Source of the DNA: Hymenoscyphus infarciens
Taxonomy: Eukaryota > Ascomycota > Leotiomycetes > Helotiales > Helotiaceae
Direction of reading: 5' to 3'
Length of the DNA: 64,000 bases
Assembly (NCBI GenBank): GCA_001414345.1
Contig: LLCB01000130.1
Span: forward strand, 84,585 to 148,584
Shown: positions 47,881 to 61,053 of the stretch, piece by piece
How the letters are laid out: each line of letters starts with the position of its first letter
Position numbering within the stretch: position 1 is the stretch's first letter
Program-made: the position numbers and the translations under genes
Notes under the pieces: model-generated
Seen by the model: only the letters and a program-made list of their open reading frames with translations
The model's database searches: none
What the model was told of the DNA's origin: nothing

Positions 47881-50484
47881 CTAAGAATCTTTCAGTTTCG
47901 GGTTTTCCATGGTTTAATTCGTGGTCAGGAATCCTCGGAAAAATAAAATCAGGTTCGTAAGGTAACCGAGTATATACTTACCAAGGGCATTTCAGGAATA
48001 GAAGCGAAGTGCAAAAGACTAGGGCTATCCAAGTTCACTGCCGAGTAGATAAATTCAGCCAATAGCCTTATTGGCAATAGGTAAACAAAAATTTTAAGAA
48101 TCAGCGATGGCAGAAATGAACCTAAAGCAAATAAATCCAACCCTACTCATATGTTAGAGCAAATTAAAGTAGTAAAGAATACAAAACAAGTTTATTCTTC
48201 TTCATATCAAACCCACTTCTTATCCAGCTGCTAAATCTAAATTTGTCTTGTTTCTATTATTTATTCTTCCCTTGCTGTCGGGAATAAAGAAGGTTCAGGT
48301 GGTGGACCAAGTTTCGTTAACCTTTAGGCCATCAAGCGCATTTTCTGCTACGTTCGTGTCGTCGAATTACGTCGTTGTATGACTAGGTTAGGAAAGGGTG
48401 ATTTAGCAGCAACACAGTCGTCCGTTCTTCCAGACACTCAGGAAGGATTAGTGAGAATTAGACCTACTGAGAAACTGGTTTCTATACTATGTATACCCCC
48501 TTCTTTCATTTACTTGGATATTTCGGATCGTTGCTAATATTGTTTGGGAGCATGTGGTAGAATCAAAGAACATTCTAGTTTCTTGCACCTTCTACATTTT
48601 TCTATCTTAGAACACCCGTGTACTAAACTAGCTTCCAATGAAGAGTTTTACTTAAAAAGATAAGAAAATTGACAGGAGGTTGACTGGAAGGTAGAAAGCT
48701 GTTACGAAATGCAGTAGAGTATGTGTTACGTCGTACTCCTGAGATCAAGGCTACTCAAAGCAGAAATAGCTTGGAAAAAAGACGGTTCAAGTTCTGCTGC
48801 TAAACCAAGGCAGAAATCGCTCTTATTATGCCTAAGGAATTCTTTTCTAGAACTTTTACGTTTACTACTGAATCTACCCTTTCAGTCGCAAAGGGAGAGT
48901 ATTCAGAAGGTGTGAAAGCCTCGGCTCGATCTGCTCTATAGACTTGCCATCTGTGCGGTTCCGCTGACAGGACAATCTCAATTGATTCAATACGCTTTTG
49001 CACTGGTTTCATGGAAAAGACTCGTGCAGTGTGGCAGATGTGTAAAGGGCTATACGGCCGCTGCCTTTTCCTGTTGCCCAAGTACCCAACTTCACACCTG
49101 TCTAGGACAGTAAGTTTGAAGGGGGGTTGTGGTCCAGGATTGTTATAACTACACTGCCCTCTCTCACCCTCTCCACCCTAATTCATATTAATTAGTAACA
49201 TAGATTAGAGGGGATTTTGGGTGAATGGAGAAAAACAACCTCTCTTGTCTTCGTTTGTAATCATCCGAAGCTTTACATCCCCAATTCCTTATCATCCTTC
49301 CAAATACCGTACGAGGGATGAATCTCTCTAGTTTTGCTTCAAGATCCTCCTGGGTTGCTGAATTGTCTTGCAAGGTTCGCTGAAATACTTAAGACCCTGT
49401 CTGTTAGGCTATAACTAAAACAGTTGACAAAGCAATCGAGAATATGTTGGTCGAAGTAGTGTGTGGTTTTGGAAGTAACCTAATATGGCTGTTCAGGTTT
49501 CGTTCCGAAATCAAGGCAGCAAGAATCGCAACTTGTCCTTGTGCACGCCAAAGGAGAAATCGACTCATCTTCCGAGCATTTTCTTGTTCTTTTTGGTCGA
49601 CCTCGCTCTTGCTGTCGCGAAATAAAAGTGAGCAGATTGTTAGGTAAAAAGAAGGGCTTCTTTTCAACGCATTGAACATTGTATGGAACCACTCACGAGA
49701 ACAATTTCAATAGCGTTCAAAGTAATATATGAGTGCTCGTTCTCCGAACGAATCTTAGATATCTGATATACACTTTTCCAAGTTTCTAAACCTCTCTCGC
49801 GAAAAGTAACAGTAAAGACTTTAGGTTCGTACCTGCCTACAGAACGCTTTCGTTGTTCCAAATTTCTTGGATAATCCAAGGATTTTATCCTAATCATCTA
49901 GAATAATCTGAGAATATTCACCCAAGTGTTTAGAACAATCAAGTTCCCACCTCTCCACCAGAAAACAATTCACCAGTATAAAGTGGAGCCAAGGTCTTCG
50001 ACACTAAACATCGTCATGACAGCAATGTCTTCAACGACGGGAATTATAAAGTTCAACGCAAATCTTATTCATCTATGTAAATATCCACTGTGGCCAAGAG
50101 CGCTGTGCTCAAATCGACACACATCAAGTCCTGCCCGAAAACGATTCTTCAGTACCAGCATCTCTTACACAAAACAGCCGAGCCTCTGCTGGCATGAAGA
50201 ATCTTATTATTTTTCTGTCAAAAATCACCGCTCTAAACCCTAGAAAGAAGATATGCTATGCGTTGAAAAAGTGAAAAACAAAGAATTGCGCGCTGGGAAG
50301 TTGCCTGCTGGAATTTTAATATCAGTTGACTGTAGGTGATTTGAGATTGGTGGAGCTTCTTACACTGAGAAGAGTTCTATTCATAGAAGCAACAAGTGCT
50401 CCGCTGAAAGCAACGCTACCAAAGGGAATGGAGAGAACAGAAGAAACAACTGCGGTTTTGTGTTGTGTGGCTGAAAAGGGTACA
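47881..50484. other. Intergenic region, 2.6 kb
   Basis: Base composition returns to normal, but no coding family was recognised. Many short frames on both strands overlap without consistency. A unit of the dispersed 64-bp repeat lies near 49910-49950. The segment from about 50330 onward is probably the 3' untranslated flank of the Myb/SANT-like gene. Confidence 0.5.
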
Positions 50485-51852
50485 TCAAATCAAGACATAG
50501 CGGGAAGACGCAGCGCTAACATCCGCATTGCATCCACTCTCTCGATTGAAGATCTTTACAACCTCCTCCCACTTGGTTGCCTTCCATTGTTCGACAGCAT
50601 TGACCAGCATCATGTCTCGTTCCGGGGTCCAGTTGACCTTTGGTGCGGTGATTGCCTCAGCCATGTTCTTTCCACGGCGTTGATTCAAAGGGATCCATTG
50701 GATGTTTTGACCGGCGAAGAGGAGAGGGGCGGTACGTCCATATCGGTTAGCAACACCAGTGGTGGTCAGCTTTGGATCATTGCCACGCTCAATTCGTTCC
50801 TTGTTGAGAACATTCTTGATTTGTTCAAAGTTCATGTCGCCAAACTCACGCAAGTTGACGATGCGGATGTTCTCTGGATCGCTAGCACCGTAACCACGCT
50901 TGCAGACCTTCTTTCCACTAGCAGGTCGTTCAATGCCACGCTTCTTCAGGTACGCATCGGAGATCTCATCCTGCTCCACCATGACAGGGACATTTGAAAG
51001 ATCTCGGGCTGAGCGACCAGAATCCACTCCACCACTATTGACAGGCTCGCGCATATCTCCTTGGCCTTCAAATGGGTGCATACCGGGGTATTTTGGGAAT
51101 GCTTGTGCGGGAAATGTGCCGAAACCAGCATTATCCTTCTCTGCGTACAAGTTCTCGTATGCCTCCGAAGTGAACATGCGAGGGGGGAGCTGTTGAGGTT
51201 GGTATTCTGGTGAAAGGTTGCCCTCTCCGCGGTGATTCTCTCCTTCCATGTGTGAAAGCATATCCATTTGGGCTTGATGTGCAGCACTGGTATGACCTTG
51301 CTCATAGTCATCAACCATCAGAGACTCCTCATTCTCGTAGTTGGAAGAATCACTAATGCGATTAGCCATTCGCTTCTTGAGACCCTTCTTAGGAGAACTC
51401 ATGCGCTTGGTGCTACGCCCCTGGCTCCGAGCTCTGACACGAGAGTGTTGTTGCCTACCACTGGCTGCTTGGGGCTCCGAAATCTCAGCGCCATCTTCGG
51501 CATGTTGCTGGAAAGCTTGCGATGAAAGGTAAGGTTGTGGGGGTTGGAAGCTTTGCGAAGTTCTGAAGCGTTGCGGAGGAAGGGAGAATTGCCGAGATAC
51601 AGAGCGGTGACGCGACTCTTGCGGAGTGGCATATCTGCTAAGTTGTTTAAATGGTTGCTGGCCTTGGTAATCGTGGGGGTGTGGCTGGCTGTTCACGAAG
51701 TTTTGAGGAGGGCTATAACTTTGACGTTGGTCATGGTTGGGGTTTGCTGAGACGTTTGTGGCATGGTTATCATTACCATTGTGAGAAGTTGAGGGCTGAT
51801 CTCCTTGACAGGCTTCAGACGCCAATTCTGGGGTATTTGCGCGGTGTTCCAT
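50485..51852 (-). CDS. Myb/SANT-like nuclear protein
   Basis: Single coding exon of 455 residues from the ATG at 51852. The first half is rich in Gln, Ser, Pro and His and probably disordered. A basic, nuclear-localisation-like stretch (RSTKRMSSPKKGLKKRMANR) lies near residue 150. From about residue 330 a helical segment (NIRIVNLREFGDMNFEQIKN) looks like a helix-turn-helix unit. The C-terminus (WTPERDMMLVNAVEQWKATK then WEEVVKIFN) is a Myb/SANT-like repeat with Trp spacing. It is probably a DNA- or chromatin-binding regulator; targets unknown. An intron in the 5' leader is likely (about 51876-51937, GTAAGT...CAG), because the open frame extends upstream to 51993 through that intron-like sequence. 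The first Met after the acceptor was therefore taken as start. Confidence 0.75.
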   Translation of the reverse strand: MEHRANTPELASEACQGDQPSTSHNGNDNHATNVSANPNHDQRQSYSPPQNFVNSQPHPHDYQGQQPFKQLSRYATPQESRHRSVSRQFSLPPQRFRTSQSFQPPQPYLSSQAFQQHAEDGAEISEPQAASGRQQHSRVRARSQGRSTKRMSSPKKGLKKRMANRISDSSNYENEESLMVDDYEQGHTSAAHQAQMDMLSHMEGENHRGEGNLSPEYQPQQLPPRMFTSEAYENLYAEKDNAGFGTFPAQAFPKYPGMHPFEGQGDMREPVNSGGVDSGRSARDLSNVPVMVEQDEISDAYLKKRGIERPASGKKVCKRGYGASDPENIRIVNLREFGDMNFEQIKNVLNKERIERGNDPKLTTTGVANRYGRTAPLLFAGQNIQWIPLNQRRGKNMAEAITAPKVNWTPERDMMLVNAVEQWKATKWEEVVKIFNRESGCNADVSAASSRYVLI

Positions 51853-53761
51853 CTTGACTTGTGGCTTGTGTATACTGATGTCAAAGTGGAACGGTGAGTA
51901 AACCCCTTTGAATGCTTGACAAGAAATGAACTTACCTTTGTTTGATGGAGGTTGTTGTTTGGATTGAAGGTTCAGGTACTGGCAGTGTGGCAACTTACAT
52001 CCGATTCACCGTCGACTTCCGAATTCGCAGGAGAGCCGACGAAAGTGAAGCGAATGTCGGAGCTTTCGGTGGCAGACAGATATTCGGAACCTTGCGAGGG
52101 AAGAGATCGCAAGGTAGATTGAAGATTGAGATAGATGTAGGAAGAGCAATGGGTTGAGGGGTGTGGGTTGGGGAGGATCGTGTTGGTTGAAAGAAAAAGA
52201 GGGTTGAAGAGCAACCGGTGGCGGCTTTTATATTCGCTAGCGAGCGTTCGATGGTCGAGTCTTGGCAAAGAAAAAACGAAGGAACGGAGGTTCAGTGAAT
52301 AGTAATTGCGGCTCCGAAAACGGTAGGAACGTTCAGCATCAAGTGGCAGCAAATAAATTTTAGAATGGCAACTTGCATTCTACAAAAAGACCGAATATCA
52401 TTGGATTGCGTAGTTTCAAGGTCATTACCAAATATCACTGAAGTAAACAATAACTGCAAGTATCCATTGGGCCCAATATTTTGGCAACTTGGAGACTCCG
52501 ATATTGCTATGCTATGGTTCACTGTTAGACAGCAATGCACAGCTACTTTATTTCTGAAATAACAAGAAACCTCAAGTTTGACATACAGCTCGGCTTTCCA
52601 AACTAGTCTCACTGCAATTCAACTCTACTTAGGCTTGTTGTTGAAACCCCCTGTCAAGTTTTGCTCTCACATTCATCTGCTCTGCCCTTACTTGCTCATG
52701 GTTGCCTTGCATTCGAAATTTGAATTACTCGCGACATCGAGTTTCAGTGCTTGGCTCAACATGCGAAATTGCGACATGGACATGGAGACACCGTTCAAGA
52801 GAACCACTTTATCTACAGGTAGTCTACATAAAAGGAGTATTTGCTCAGGTCAAAATTGTGATTTATTCAAAGGTTACCTGGAAATAGTCGAGTGAGATTC
52901 AGTTACCCACAAAAGAAACACGAATAGCCAAAGACAAGTAGAAATGCTCATTGTTTCAATTTCCAGGGAACCACTATGGGGAATTTAGAAATTTTAGTGA
53001 ATAGGAAGCCGTATTTTTAATGGAAAGTTTATGTGGAAGCGCTACTCACTTGTAAGAGAAGTGAACAGTGCTCTGCAACTCGTTACTCGAGTAGATTTCG
53101 TTTCCTTGAGAATATTGTTCCAGAGGATCTAGGGGAATCAAGAAACCAACTTCCTAAATCTCCAAGATCTTCTCTTGTGGGTATTCGTGGGGTGTTGTCT
53201 ACTTCTCTTGAAACCTCGCCCGAGCCAGAGAGTTTCGTTAGTTCTATATAGATTGAAGCCCTAAAAAACTACCTATTCCCCACCCGGAAACGAACGTATA
53301 GATTATCCCATAGCCATGTATTTACGAAGAGCAAAGCTGCAATTTGAAATCTCGCAAGAAACTGATATAGCAATCAAAGGCAGCGAAATGTATCTTCTTG
53401 GATACGTGGCGAGCGAAGAAAGAAAAGGAACTGCAAAGGAGGTTCGCTCGTTTACATGGGATAAGTCAACCGAGGCATACATTCAGATGGAGGCTCGCTA
53501 GCTAGAAGAGTTCGAGGAGAGCTTTCAGTTTTGATAGCAGATCGACAGAAACGAAAGTTGAAACTGAAATTACAAGCAAGTAGCAAGCACGAAAGAGGAA
53601 CGAATTGAACTACATTAAATAACAGCAAAAGCAATGTAGCATAACAATTTCAAAAACAATTTTCCAACTTTAAGACATGGGTCCTCGGAATTCATAATCA
53701 TACCTCTTATCGAAGTCCAACAACTAGTTGGAACCTCCATGTAAATATATACATTCACTAC
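51853..53761. other. Intergenic region, 1.9 kb
   Basis: Contains the 5' leader and promoter of the Myb/SANT-like gene and the 3' flank of CTF18. No convincing coding frame in between. Confidence 0.5.
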
Positions 53762-56700
53762 CTACAACCCCCTCAACAATTCCTCAACAGTAAGCGGCTT
53801 CCTAACCGCATTAGAGTAACCCTCGTGATAAGTAACCCAAACCTTGTTGTCACCTTTCTCCGTCTTCCCTTTGCCCTTCTTCTTATCCATCTCCGAATTG
53901 CCATCGATCTCCTGTAGAGTGGTGTCCTCAACTACCAATCTTCCGAAGAAATCCTTCGTTGGACCCAGAACTCTTTCCACGGCTTGACGGCCTTTATTTT
54001 CTTTGGATTTTACGAATGAGAAATCCATATCGTCGTTTAGATTTCCTGCCTTGTATCGAGCCTGACGAGCCGCGTTCTCGCGAACGATGATATTTTTCTG
54101 GTACTCTTGGTCGAGGACCTGGCGGACAGCGTAACGAACGGGTGCTGGTGCTGAAGCCGCATTTGGGGTTGCCTCGAATGTGACCAATATATCCAAAGGT
54201 CTAAAGTGTGTCAGTACTGCTTTTCATAAAGAAGGAATCCAGACTTACGGTTCCATACGATAAACCCACTGGGTGGCTCTATTTCCAAAGTCGCCTTCCA
54301 ATTTGCCCCGTTCGTAAAATACACCAACATCACCCATTACATCCACGGCCCTCTTGACCATCGCCTTCTCGGTCTCTTTCTTCACACTGGCGATACCTTT
54401 CTGCTCGCCACTTCCACCAACAATAATCGGTTTAACCACTGGTGTAATGATTGTAACAAGGGATGGCAATAAATCCATGGCGATATCTTCTGGGCTTCGG
54501 AAACTCCTCAGAAGGGTGGGATTGAGACTTGCTTGTAAAGCAAGAATCGTAGCTCGGTTACTTTTCTCTGCCTCAAAAGCTTCATAATCCGCTCGAGGGC
54601 CAGTAAAGGGGAGAATCTCTTCAACTTCTTCTTCATCGCCCCATTTTTTGGTCTCATTGCCGCCTCGAAAATAGTGGCGTGCGGGCGAGGAAAAGAGATG
54701 GTGACAAGCAAGAATGGGCTGACTAAGGTATGGTGCCAATTCGAACGCTTGCTGAGTGAATACTCGAGAAGAGCACGTATCGTGAAAATGTAACCACTCG
54801 TATGCTGCGTCGGGTTTTGATAATATCGAATCGTCGTTGAAGGGCTGGCTGGGATATTGTGACCAGATATCTGTGACGATACGGTCTATATCGCCGCTTG
54901 TATCGACCATCTCTCTTAGTCTATCCATGCCAGCCTTCTTTGCCAGCTCCGCAACACCAAGTTGTGACTTTGGCAGCTCATATGAAATTCCAGGTGCCGG
55001 TTCATAATGCGAAGGTTTCGGAAACCCAGCTCCTTCCAAGAAAACACGATTGACAACTTCCTTCGCTCCTCCTCTTCCGACTCCTCTTGCCCCACCACCA
55101 CCATGTGATAAATCGGACGTCATGTTCTGTTCAACCCATTTCTTCGTCAGTCGAGCTTTGCCGTCCTTGCTTGATGCTTTAAGTTTTCCTGCTGCCCATT
55201 CTCCGACAACCATGATACCTCTCAAATCTCCTTCTCCTGTGCCTTCTCGCCCTTTTCGTGATTCGGTGGGACTTACTCCCCATGTAGCTTCACATAATCT
55301 TCGAACAGCATCATTGTCACAGGACACACCCTCCTTTTCAAATACTGACTTCATACGAGCGATAACCGCGTCTAGAGGTGGCTTTCGAACGTGTATGATC
55401 TCGGCAAGATTCGAGTGGCGAAGAGGTCGAAGAGATGGGTGGTAAACATCGTTGCAAATTAGAATGAGCGGTCTCATGAGTCTGAAGTCATCGCCCTTCT
55501 TCTTCTTCTTTGCGTAACCTGGAGTTGGGTTGATTCCCGATGAATTCTTTTGGTCAAGTTGGATCAAGTCAATTAATGCCTTGACAAACCCACCCTCGCC
55601 AGATCCACCGGATCCTCCAACAACACCATCAACTTCGTCCACAACCACACACAGAGGATGGGCAATTTTCTGAACATGACCAGTTTTTGATGTGACAGTC
55701 GAGCCGGTCTTGACGCTCTCCGTTCCCACACTAGTTCGAATTCTTCCTTTCACCACATCCTTGCTTCTCTCGTCACTAGCATTGATTTCCATAACCTCAT
55801 ATCCAGCTTGTCTTGCACAGACGTGAGCTAATGTGGTCTTTCCCAAACCTGGCGGTCCAGTCAGAAGTAAGATTTTCCTGTGAGCCTTTTCATCATCAAC
55901 ATCCCCCGGGCGTTTTGGGGCCACCACTTTGGCTTTACCAGCTTTCGGGAAGACGAGAGGATCCCAAGCTTTCAACCACTTCAAAACTTGACGATGTGTT
56001 CTATCATCACCCACAAGCTCCATAAAATGCCTCGCCCGGTATTTCTCGGTCCACATCAAGGTCCTCCGTGATTTCCCTTTCAATACTGGCTGTTCAACTG
56101 AAGGCAAAACCTCTTGTGGTAAATTTGCCCTCCTCGTTTCCTCCTTTTTGGTCTCTTGGGTGGCTTCATCAATCAAGTTGTGAATATCAATTCCATAATA
56201 ACTCTTCTTCGCCCTTCCTACCTTCGTCACCGACCTGGCTGCCACAAGTTGTTCGAAAGAAACGGGTACCGACTTCTTTCTCTGTGGGAGAGATATTGTT
56301 TTTCCGGAGCAAGTTACGATGTCGGATATCTTGGTTTGTCGACCAACCAGAAATGATGGCAGAGCAGGTATTTCGTCCACTTCTGCGGGTTGGGAATCCG
56401 GGGTTACGATCATGGGCTCATCTAAAACCTCCTCCTCGATAACGGAATGTGCTGTGGCCATGGACCCAATAATTGATTGGAGTGATGTTTTACCCACTCC
56501 TCCCTGGATTTCTATATCGACCCCATCAGTGATGGCGCTCGGCTGGCTTTCCGGGCTAGGCAGCCTGGCTGTGTCTAACATCCGTCGTTTAGGAGAGGGC
56601 TCGGCTCGAACGAAATCATCTTCTTCCGAATCATCTTCGATCAAAAACCCTCCTACGGCTCTTGGCTTCTTTGCGTCTTTTGCGGAAGGTCGCGATCGTT

Positions 56701-57116
56701 TCGGAGCCGGAGGGGACGAGGTTTGGGGGTACGCGATGGGGGAGGAGGCGGACAGCATATTGAAAATTGGAGGCGAAGAAGGAGGTGGAATGATGGTAGA
56801 TGTTGATTTTCTTCGAAGAGGGGTTTCTAGATGCCTCTATTCAGTGGAAACTCAACAGATACAGGCCAAAGTGTTTACCTGGTTCCAAATCACTGTCGCT
56901 TCGAAAGGAATTTCCCAGTGGCCACGCCCTATGCTGAATTACCAGCCGAGCTTTGTTCTTTTGTGCAATGTCCTCCTCGTGTATTTGGTTCAATATCTCG
57001 AAATCGTCTGAATTTGCGCTCGAATGTAAAGCCCCACGGTCCAACTGCTCTTCCCAATCATCCAAAAGTGCGGGATCCGAGGTTGGTGGAAGGTTTGGTG
57101 AAGATGCTGCGTACAT
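53762..57116 (-). CDS. CTF18: Chromosome transmission fidelity protein 18 (RFC-like clamp loader subunit)
   Basis: Three exons (57116-56879, 56826-54249, 54200-53762; introns 52 and 48 bp) give 1084 residues. The N-terminus contains LLDDWEEQLD and IHEEDIAQKNKA. A disordered, phosphosite-rich region follows, then TLMWTEKYRARHFMELVGDD, the standard RFC lead-in. Walker A GPPGLGKTTLA is at about residue 403 and Walker B VVVDEVDG at about 473. The AAA+ lid and the RFC collar region follow, and the protein ends with a conserved basic tail (VRYAVRQVLDQEYQ). In yeast and animals Ctf18 forms an alternative clamp loader with Dcc1, Ctf8 and Rfc2-5 that loads PCNA and supports sister-chromatid cohesion and the replication checkpoint. 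The start at 57116 is the first ATG; three ACGCG boxes lie just upstream. Confidence 0.95.
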
Positions 57117-57500
57117 TGTCTCTTGCAACTACTCAAGGATATTTCCGGACGCGACGCGCTGTGACGCGAATTTCCACTTTACCGTGGTCACGTGGTTTGA
57201 GCTCACCTCTCCTCCCTTTATTTTGGTTCAAGGTTTGATCCATTGTATTTCTAACTTCTCTATGTATTTTTCTCGTGAAACAAAGTTAAGGAGATGATGT
57301 TTGCGGATTTTCGTAACGTATTTGTTAAAGTTCATTTGACTTGAGTGTAGCCAATTGGAAGCTCCGTGGTCAGAGCGGAAATGACGATTAGTTATCCCCG
57401 CACTTTAGCTGTGCCTCGTGCTTCCCTTATTCCCAGCAATACAACAACTTCAAATATCCCCGGTTTGCATGGAAATATATGAGAGAGAGCCTTGGCCACC
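57117..57500. promoter_or_regulatory. Divergent promoter between CTF18 and a Zn2Cys6 gene
   Basis: 384 bp separate the two start codons, so both promoters overlap here. It contains the ACGCG cluster near CTF18 and a CACGTG at 57189-57194. The Zn2Cys6 start has a good context (GCCACCATGA). Confidence 0.6.
57149..57168 (-). promoter_or_regulatory. Cluster of three MCB-like ACGCG boxes
   Basis: ACGCG occurs at 57149-57153, 57154-57158 and 57164-57168, 33-52 bp upstream of the CTF18 ATG. MBF binds ACGCG(T) boxes upstream of replication genes at G1/S in yeasts, so the placement fits CTF18. The assignment is inferred. Confidence 0.5.
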
Positions 57501-60398
57501 ATGAATCCCATATTGCCACCTGCAACATCCCCGGTCTCCTCAGCTACCATTTCTGTATCACCACCAACGGAGGGCGACTCCACGAAATCACCAACCTCGG
57601 CTGTAAAGCATGAAGATGATCCATCGGTATCACAACCTCCCAAGAAGAGACAGAAACGTAACAAGCCGACATTGTCTTGTGAGGAATGTGTAGAGAGAAA
57701 GACCAAGGTTTGTTCTATTTCATTGGCATATTTGGAGATTTTGGGAGAGACTTTATCATCCGAGATCGTTTAGAAGAATTAAACCCTCGATTTCTTAGTT
57801 CTAAACCATCTCGATTGATAGTTAAAAGTATGTAGAAAGAACAACGACCATGGGTCTTCACAGCATCCAAACCTTAGGCTGAAGTAAAACCACTGCTTGT
57901 AATCGGCTATTCATACAATTGTGCGTCTCTCTCCCCTTTTGTTTTTCTCGGGGATCAACGACTTTTCCATGGTTGATTCGATTCAATGGATCTCTCCCTC
58001 AGTACCCCCTTCTATGCGAAGACTTGTGTCTAGTCATTCGTTCTTGAGGCTCTCTCGCCTGGAAACCTTTAACAAGCCAGGTAATACACAACCTTTGGTT
58101 TTATCCTGATCACTATTTGATTTTTTCTATTCCTTTCCATTTAGCTCTCACAGAACCAAAAAATAACTTCAAGATAGCGTTTCATACTATTATACCTGAA
58201 GATCCTTGGCTAACAATTCACAGTGTGATAGAGGCAGGCCGAATTGCCTAGCGTGTCAGTATCGTTGTTTACAATGTCGCGCTGTGACCTAAGAAATGAG
58301 CAGGTATAAAACGACAATCAGAGTGCAAATATGCGCTTATTGCAAACATCCTCGAGCAAGTGACCCGCCCCTTCCTTCATGTTACTCAAGTCTAACAATC
58401 AATTCAGAGAAACAAATCGATCCATCAATAACGTCAGACGGGCCGCCAAACCATCAACCCCCAAGTACTCAATCCCATTTGGCGTTGAACTCCCAAGACA
58501 AATACCCAGTCAGCATGAAAGAAGTGTTTCTCGAGGCTCCATTTCTTCGTCCACGGGCCTTCTTTCCAACGTCCCCTATTCCCATCCATCCGCCTCAAAC
58601 GTCTTTGGTATCGGTTCCGAGCATCCTTTTGAAAACTACTGGACCCGTCAGGGAGGATTGCCAGAGGTGATAAACGTCTTGCCAGATAAAGTGCAAGCGG
58701 ACATTCTTCTCGAGCGGTATTTCGAATGTGTTGATCCCGTATATCCAATGCTGCACAGACAGACTTTCTACTCGGAATACGAACTATTCTGTGATCTCGA
58801 ACGGCCAGAAAAAGATAAAGCAGATAGTGCACTCGTGGCCTTGATCTTTGCCATGTTGGCAATGGGCACCCAATTTGTCACTACCTTTTCGCCAAAAGAA
58901 CGACAACAATTCGCTGAATTTTATGTTTCCGCCGCTCATCAAGCACTGAGAGTTTCTTCTTATCTCAATAAGGCTTCTGTTCGTTCTATTCAGGCTATGG
59001 TTTTAATAACATATTTTCTCATAAACGACAACCACGCTTCTGATGGGTAGGTGAACCAATCCATTTTTATCATTTATCAATTTCTCAGCATATCTAGTAG
59101 TTCAAAATTCTAACCTTGGGTAAAACTAGCTGGGCGTTCGCTGGAATATTGATTAGACAGGCATATGCAATGGGTTTACACCGCGATCCCAATATTGTTG
59201 TTCCAAATGCTACCTCTTGTAAGTCAAACGATCTCTATACTCCTCATGTCCCTCCACCGACTTCCTCCACCCTACAAACAAACTAACTCCCAAAAAGTCG
59301 AAAAACAATCCCGCCGCAAACTCTGGCAAGCCGTCCTCCTCCAAGACACCTTCCTCACAGTCCTCCTCTCCCTTCCCCCCTCGGCAACTCATACGGACGT
59401 ATCCGTCTCCTCCCTCTCGCACGATGAAAATTCCTCACCTACCGATACGTAAGTCAACCATCCGCTCCATCCCACTTATATAGCTACCTTCTTCAAACCA
59501 TGCTCCCCCTTCCAATCTGTCACCCACTAACTAGCACGTAGCGCGTACATAAACCTCTCCTGGCGTCTCGCAACCCTAGTCCAACACTCCATCTGCACCC
59601 CCCGTTCCCTAGACCTTCCCCTCCACCAAACGCCCTCCGCAAAAGCAAAACTCTTGCAAAAATTCAATACGATACATACTTCGTTCCCGCAATCCTTTCT
59701 CACCCTTTCCTTATCACCGATAATTCCAAACCCTTACCCCTCCCCACAAAATCCGCAAGCATCTAATCCACTACGGACGTTAAGACAAACCCTCTTCTTA
59801 ACTTCCAATTACCACCATAATATAAGTAAGGAATCTTTTGTTTCCTTCCCTCAATATAAATCTTTGTGTCACCATCCTCGCCACACCTGCTAACCTCTTA
59901 TCCACAGTGCTTCTCCATTCTTCCTCCAGCTCCCAAGTACCGGCAAACATACCTGGGGCGTTAGACGCAGCACACTCTGCAATCGGTGCTTTCTTCAAAT
60001 TATGGGAAGTATTTAGAGCGGAAGCGAAGGTATGGTGGGTATTTAATCATAGGGCTTTTTTGGAGGCTTTATATATCGGCGGGATTTTAAGAGGGGAGGG
60101 TCAGCCCGAGGAGGGAGATGAGACGGAAGTAGGTGGGAATGGAGAGGGCGGTAGGCTGAAGGAGGGAGATCCTTTGTTTATCAGGGGGAGAGCTGACATT
60201 GGTATGTACCCCTCTTTTTGGCCGGGTTTGGGGGTGGAGAGAATTTCGCTCATCCATTCCCGAACCACTAGGAACAAGAATGCCATGCTAACGAATCGCA
60301 CAGTACGAATGATCGACATAATGCGCGAGATGTCCGAGGGTGAACATGGCTCTAAAGTGGCCTTGACTAGAGTCTCGGTTCTGAGCGCGTACATATAA
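57501..60398 (+). CDS. Zn2Cys6 transcription factor with Fungal_trans domain
   Basis: Eight-exon model: 57501-57707, 58224-58283, 58391-59046, 59130-59218, 59298-59448, 59542-59825, 59908-60201 and 60304-60398; total 611 residues with all phases matching. The zinc cluster is split by a long first intron (516 bp): CEECVERKTK, then CDRGRPNCLACQYRCLQC, an exact CX2CX6CX6CX2CX6C with basic residues. The regulatory domain contains LLERYFECVDPVYPMLHRQT, then after two junctions WAFAGILIRQAYAMGLHRDP and RRKLWQAVLLQDTFLTVLL, the classic Fungal_trans core. It is probably a nuclear regulator; targets unknown. The junction after exon 2 (58284-58390) is the least certain part. The acceptor at 60303 was chosen because other choices stop early. 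It is divergent from CTF18. Confidence 0.85.
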
Positions 60399-61053
60399 CC
60401 TCATGTTTTCCCATATTCAAGCACTGTACATAAAAGAAAAGAGATGCCTGTGAACACTTACTTTTTAATTGCGAGGGGGTTGAAGAACTAGAAGAATAAT
60501 TGCCGTAAGCCAAGAAATTGTGGGTATGCCATAAGTAACTGGTGGCTTACTCGCCGAGGAACGGCTCACCCACTTAAGACAACAACAAGAGGGTGAGAAT
60601 ATCAAATACCCTTATCTCTTCTGACCACTCATGGAACGATAATTTTCGGGGTGGACAGTAAAAGTGGCGGGAAATAGAAACCCGACTTCAGGTTCAATAT
60701 ACGATAATACAACGAAAGTAAGCATCACGGGTTAATGCCGGCTGTTAACTAGCTCTTTCCGCTTCGATTGATAGATTGTTTTTATATTTTTGCGGTCGGG
60801 TTGTGTTAAATTTGATGGGGTCGCTAATTCCGCCGCTTTTGCTGTCCAGCACAAGTTTTCCACTAGAAATGGTGGTCCTGAACTTGATTACTTTGAGACA
60901 ATTGAACTTGATTGTTCTAAAACATCCGGGTCAATACTCTAAAGTGTTCCAAGTGTTCGGGATAGTTAATTTGAATTGCCCTAAAACGCCGGAACAACGG
61001 GAGTTAGGCAGGGCAGGTGCGAACCTGATCTGTGATGCCTTCGGATCTAACAT
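60399..61053. other. Intergenic region between convergent genes
   Basis: About 650 bp. The stretch 60890-61000 contains inverted, diverged units of the 64-bp repeat family seen at 36545-36720. No gene recognised. Confidence 0.55.

Noticed and set aside
53033..53501. Small plus-strand frames between the Myb-like gene and CTF18
   Set aside because: Short, overlapping other frames, no domain and no splice partners found.
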